30,758 bases of DNA from a virus: the IMG/VR virus record IMGVR_UViG_3300032177_000051, positions 1 through 30,758 of that record; one strand, 5' to 3'. The notes below the pieces were generated by a model, which had not been told where the DNA came from, made no database searches, and was given only the letters and a program-made list of their open reading frames with translations. Both the position numbers and the translations under genes were made by a program. Positions 28,454 through 30,758 of the stretch are shown here, piece after piece. The number at the start of each line of letters is the position of its first letter. Position 1 is the first letter of the stretch.

Positions 28454-28510
28454 ATAAGAAGGGGGCAATTTGGTTTACACAATGTAATTCTGAATTAGCC
28501 CCCTTCTTAT
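28454..28510 (+). terminator. Long hairpin after the tail tube gene
   Basis: ATAAGAAGGGGGC (28454-28466) and GCCCCCTTCTTAT (28498-28510) form a 13-bp perfect stem around a 31-nt AT-rich loop. It ends before the ribosome site of the appendage gene. It probably terminates or attenuates the high-level head/tail message; the following tract (AGAATC) is not U-rich, so readthrough is likely. Confidence 0.6.
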
Positions 28511-28541
28511 AGAATCAAATCCCAATGGAAGGGAATGTAAA

Positions 28542-29534
28542 ATGGCACGAATATTCATAGATGGGTTTGAAAGCGGTGGTTTAAATTGGTGGACTATTTT
28601 AGAAGCGACTGTGGATAGTTCCCCACCAGCAGGTATGTCTGGATCATATTATCTTAATGTTCGTGACAAAAACTGGACAGCATATACAACTCTTAATTCA
28701 AGTAAAGCAGAATTATATTTTGCTTTTAAATATATGTTAAGAACTGCTGATACTCCATCTGGAATAATTTCATTTTATGATTCTGCTGGAACTGTAATTG
28801 GTGGATTATATAGAGAATCGGCAACTGGACTTCCTACATTCAGGTTAGGTGGTGGAGGGGCAGCAATCCAAGCAACAGGGACAACTGTAATTAATACTTT
28901 TACTGTATATTTAATTGAAATACATTATAAACCACTTAATTCTGGAGGAATTCTTCAATTAAAAGTCAACGGTGCAGCAATGGAAATAAATTTTTCTGGT
29001 GATTCAACTGCTGGACTTGAAAATATAATTAAATTTGGATGGTTTCATACTATAGTAAGTACTGCTTGTTGTATAGATGATTTTGTCGTGGATGATGCCA
29101 ACTGGATCGGAAACACCAAGATCCAGGCAATCGTCCCAACGGGTGCGGGGGCAACCACAGGATGGACCCCATCAACCGGAAGCAATTGGGATACATTAAA
29201 TGAAAAACCAGCGGTTGATACCGATTATATAAAAACAAGTTCCGGCCAAATCGACACCTATGCAATGGGAAATCTTACTGGTTCTATTGCTTTAATCAAA
29301 TCCGTAGCCGTTCAAACTCGGAATTGGCGTGAAGGAAACGGAGCATACGACCGCGCTCAACATATCGTGCGCCCTGCATCGACCGATAGATTGGCGGCAT
29401 CAAAGACTACCGTGTTTCCCCCTTCCGCAATATCATTTCAATCAATATGGGAATTAAACCCTGAAGATTCAGCCGCATGGGAAGAAGCAGACGTAAACGG
29501 CATGGAAGCCGGAATAAAGGCGGTGACGGCATGA
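28542..29534 (+). CDS. LamG-like tail appendage protein, paralog 1
   Basis: A 330-residue protein starting MARIFIDGFESG, the signature opening of a family of phage appendage proteins. Residues 1-185 are a LamG/concanavalin-like beta sandwich (LYFAFKYMLRTA, LIEIHYKPLNSGGILQLKVNG, CIDDFVVDDANWIG). Residues about 190-330 are a conserved C-terminal domain: GAGATTGWTPSTGSNWDTL, the DTDYI motif, IDTYAMGNL and SIWELNPEDSAAWEEADVNGMEAGIK. This second domain recurs in tail proteins of many phages. It probably binds glycans on the host surface or decorates the tail. Its stop overlaps the next gene by 4 nt. Confidence 0.75.
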   Translation: MARIFIDGFESGGLNWWTILEATVDSSPPAGMSGSYYLNVRDKNWTAYTTLNSSKAELYFAFKYMLRTADTPSGIISFYDSAGTVIGGLYRESATGLPTFRLGGGGAAIQATGTTVINTFTVYLIEIHYKPLNSGGILQLKVNGAAMEINFSGDSTAGLENIIKFGWFHTIVSTACCIDDFVVDDANWIGNTKIQAIVPTGAGATTGWTPSTGSNWDTLNEKPAVDTDYIKTSSGQIDTYAMGNLTGSIALIKSVAVQTRNWREGNGAYDRAQHIVRPASTDRLAASKTTVFPPSAISFQSIWELNPEDSAAWEEADVNGMEAGIKAVTA

Positions 29535-30514
29535 GCAGAATATTTATGGATGGGTTTGAGAGTGGGGACACAGGGTTATGGAATACTGTTTCAGGAGCAT
29601 CGGTTAATACGCTTGCTGGAAAAGATGGGAATTATTGTGTATCTATACCAAGCACATATGCTTATATGATAAAACAAATTTCATCTACAAGTGAATTATA
29701 TGTTTCTCTTAAATATTATTGCGGAGACTTTACTGGAAAAGCAATAATAACTTTCTTTGAAGGAGCAATAGTGCATTGTTGTTTGATGCATATCAATGGA
29801 CTTTTATATGCTTATTTATATGATGTTCCTTTTGGAAATTCATCTATTCCCAAAATTATTGTAAGCACTTGGTGCCAAATAGAGATTTATGTAAAAATTG
29901 CAAATTCTGATGGACGATTTACTGTAAAGGTAAATGGAATCGCTTGTATTGATTATACAGGAGATACTCAAAATGGTGGAACAGGAGTTATTGATTCATT
30001 TAAAGTTGGGTATCAAGCGCATAGTGCATTAAATGGTTATGCTTTTTGTTATATGGACAATATTATAGTTGACAATGCCAACTGGATCGGATCGTCTTCG
30101 ATCCAGGGCCTTGCCGTAACAGGTGCGGGAAACTCCGCACAATTCGATCCATCGGCTGGAAGCAATTATCAGTGTGTCGATGAGATCCCGCCGTCTGATG
30201 CAGACTACATAAGCACCAACACCCCAAACGAAATCGACACTTATGCCTGTGGCAATCTGACCGGGACGATCAATTCAGTCAAAGCCGTCCAGGTCCAGGC
30301 CCGCTGCATGCAAGAAGGGTCTCCCGCAGTCCCCAAGATTCAACTGGTCACTCGCCCAACGTCTACAGATCGCGTGAGCGCAAGTAAATCCGTTCAGACA
30401 TTTACCCCAGGAGCAGTTTCAAATATATGGGAACTCAATCCAGATGACTCCGCAGCATGGGAATCGGCAGATGTGAATGGAATGGAAATCGGTGTCAAAG
30501 CAGTAGCCTCATAA
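29531..30514 (+). CDS. LamG-like tail appendage protein, paralog 2
   Basis: A 327-residue paralog of the gene just upstream. The ATG at 29531 overlaps the previous TGA (ATGA); a longer in-frame start lies inside the first paralog and is rejected. It has the same MSRIFMDGFESGD opening, a diverged LamG-like region and a closely similar C-terminal domain (SAQFDPSAGSNYQCVDEIPP, DADYI, EIDTYACGNLTG, NIWELNPDDSAAWESADVNG). The C-terminal half (about 30070-30500) is visibly richer in G+C than the N-terminal half. Role as for paralog 1. Confidence 0.75.
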   Translation: MSRIFMDGFESGDTGLWNTVSGASVNTLAGKDGNYCVSIPSTYAYMIKQISSTSELYVSLKYYCGDFTGKAIITFFEGAIVHCCLMHINGLLYAYLYDVPFGNSSIPKIIVSTWCQIEIYVKIANSDGRFTVKVNGIACIDYTGDTQNGGTGVIDSFKVGYQAHSALNGYAFCYMDNIIVDNANWIGSSSIQGLAVTGAGNSAQFDPSAGSNYQCVDEIPPSDADYISTNTPNEIDTYACGNLTGTINSVKAVQVQARCMQEGSPAVPKIQLVTRPTSTDRVSASKSVQTFTPGAVSNIWELNPDDSAAWESADVNGMEIGVKAVAS

Positions 30515-30526
30515 GGAGAATTTAAA

Positions 30527-30758
30527 ATGGCACGAATATTTATGGATGGATTTGAGTTGGGTGATACTTCTTTGTGGAATACTTTAGACAATGCCTACGC
30601 CGCATCTTCAAGCTTCCCTGCCGGATTTTCTGGAACATACTACTTAAATTGTATTGGGGCTTGGTCAGCTGAAAAAATATTTTCTACAACATATTCAGAT
30701 TTATATTTTGCATTTAAAATTTATAAACCTAGTACATATAGTTATGAACAAATACTAA
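30527..30758 (+). CDS. LamG-like tail appendage protein, paralog 3 (cut by window edge)
   Basis: AAGGAG lies 7 nt before an ATG at 30527 that opens MARIFMDGFELGDTSLWNTL, nearly the same opening as the two genes before. The frame stays open to the last base, giving 77 residues of the LamG-like part (TYSDLYFAFKIYKP). It is the third tandem copy; the rest lies outside the window. Confidence 0.75.
   Translation, partial: MARIFMDGFELGDTSLWNTLDNAYAASSSFPAGFSGTYYLNCIGAWSAEKIFSTTYSDLYFAFKIYKPSTYSYEQIL

Noticed and set aside
1-30758. tRNA genes, CRISPR arrays, insertion sequences, integrase or att sites
   Set aside because: Looked for on both strands while reading; no cloverleaf, regularly spaced repeats, transposase or integrase motifs were seen.

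Overview
This window looks like part of a tailed double-stranded DNA phage genome (Caudoviricetes). It is AT-rich and almost entirely coding, and it splits at about 17.6 kb into a leftward arm of many short genes and a rightward arm of virion genes. No integrase, repressor pair, tRNA, insertion sequence or CRISPR array was seen. A Gram-negative host is suggested by a small lipoprotein, a signal-peptide muramidase-like protein and an LPS-heptose-type sugar kinase. That is inference, because no host gene is present.

Leftward arm (1-17635, minus strand). About 42 genes lie head to tail, often with 1-4 nt overlaps. The outermost gene, next to the virion operon, is a possible ribbon-helix-helix protein (17141-17635). 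Below it is a perfect-consensus sigma70 promoter (17092-17120), then a G/C hairpin, a 17-residue leader peptide and a putative winged-helix regulator (16440-16937). Next come a repeat-rich intergenic region (16150-16439), a large unknown protein, an AT-hook protein, zinc-finger proteins and an SAM methyltransferase. Further left are a sugar-isomerase-type cupin, a DUF4326 protein with an added CxxxCxxC motif, a Fis-type HTH protein, an HNH nuclease, a J-domain protein, a probable lysis group, a PfkB/RfaE1-type heptose kinase, a type I metacaspase with an intact His/Cys dyad, a DUF1508 protein and an SGNH hydrolase. Many of the remaining genes are small and unrecognised. Further minus-strand promoters are predicted at 7984, 13515, 15084 and 16354, with a clear intrinsic terminator at 13557-13593.

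Rightward arm (17691-30758, plus strand). A strong promoter (17629-17656), whose -35 box covers the start codon of the divergent gene, precedes an HK97-type packaging and head operon: small and large terminase, portal (with an extra C-terminal domain resembling a MuF-type tail), a prohead protease fused to an inserted domain and a scaffold-like tail, HK97-fold capsid protein, a beta-rich probable head protein, connector proteins, a tail terminator candidate, a zinc-ribbon protein and a tail tube candidate. Where a tail-assembly chaperone pair and tape measure would normally follow, there are three tandem paralogs of a LamG-like appendage protein, the third cut by the window edge.

The most notable items are the phage metacaspase, the promoter/hairpin/leader-peptide control region, a pair of hairpins with different stems but almost identical 17-nt loops (13557-13633), the portal and protease domain fusions, and the tandem appendage paralogs with exchanged modules.
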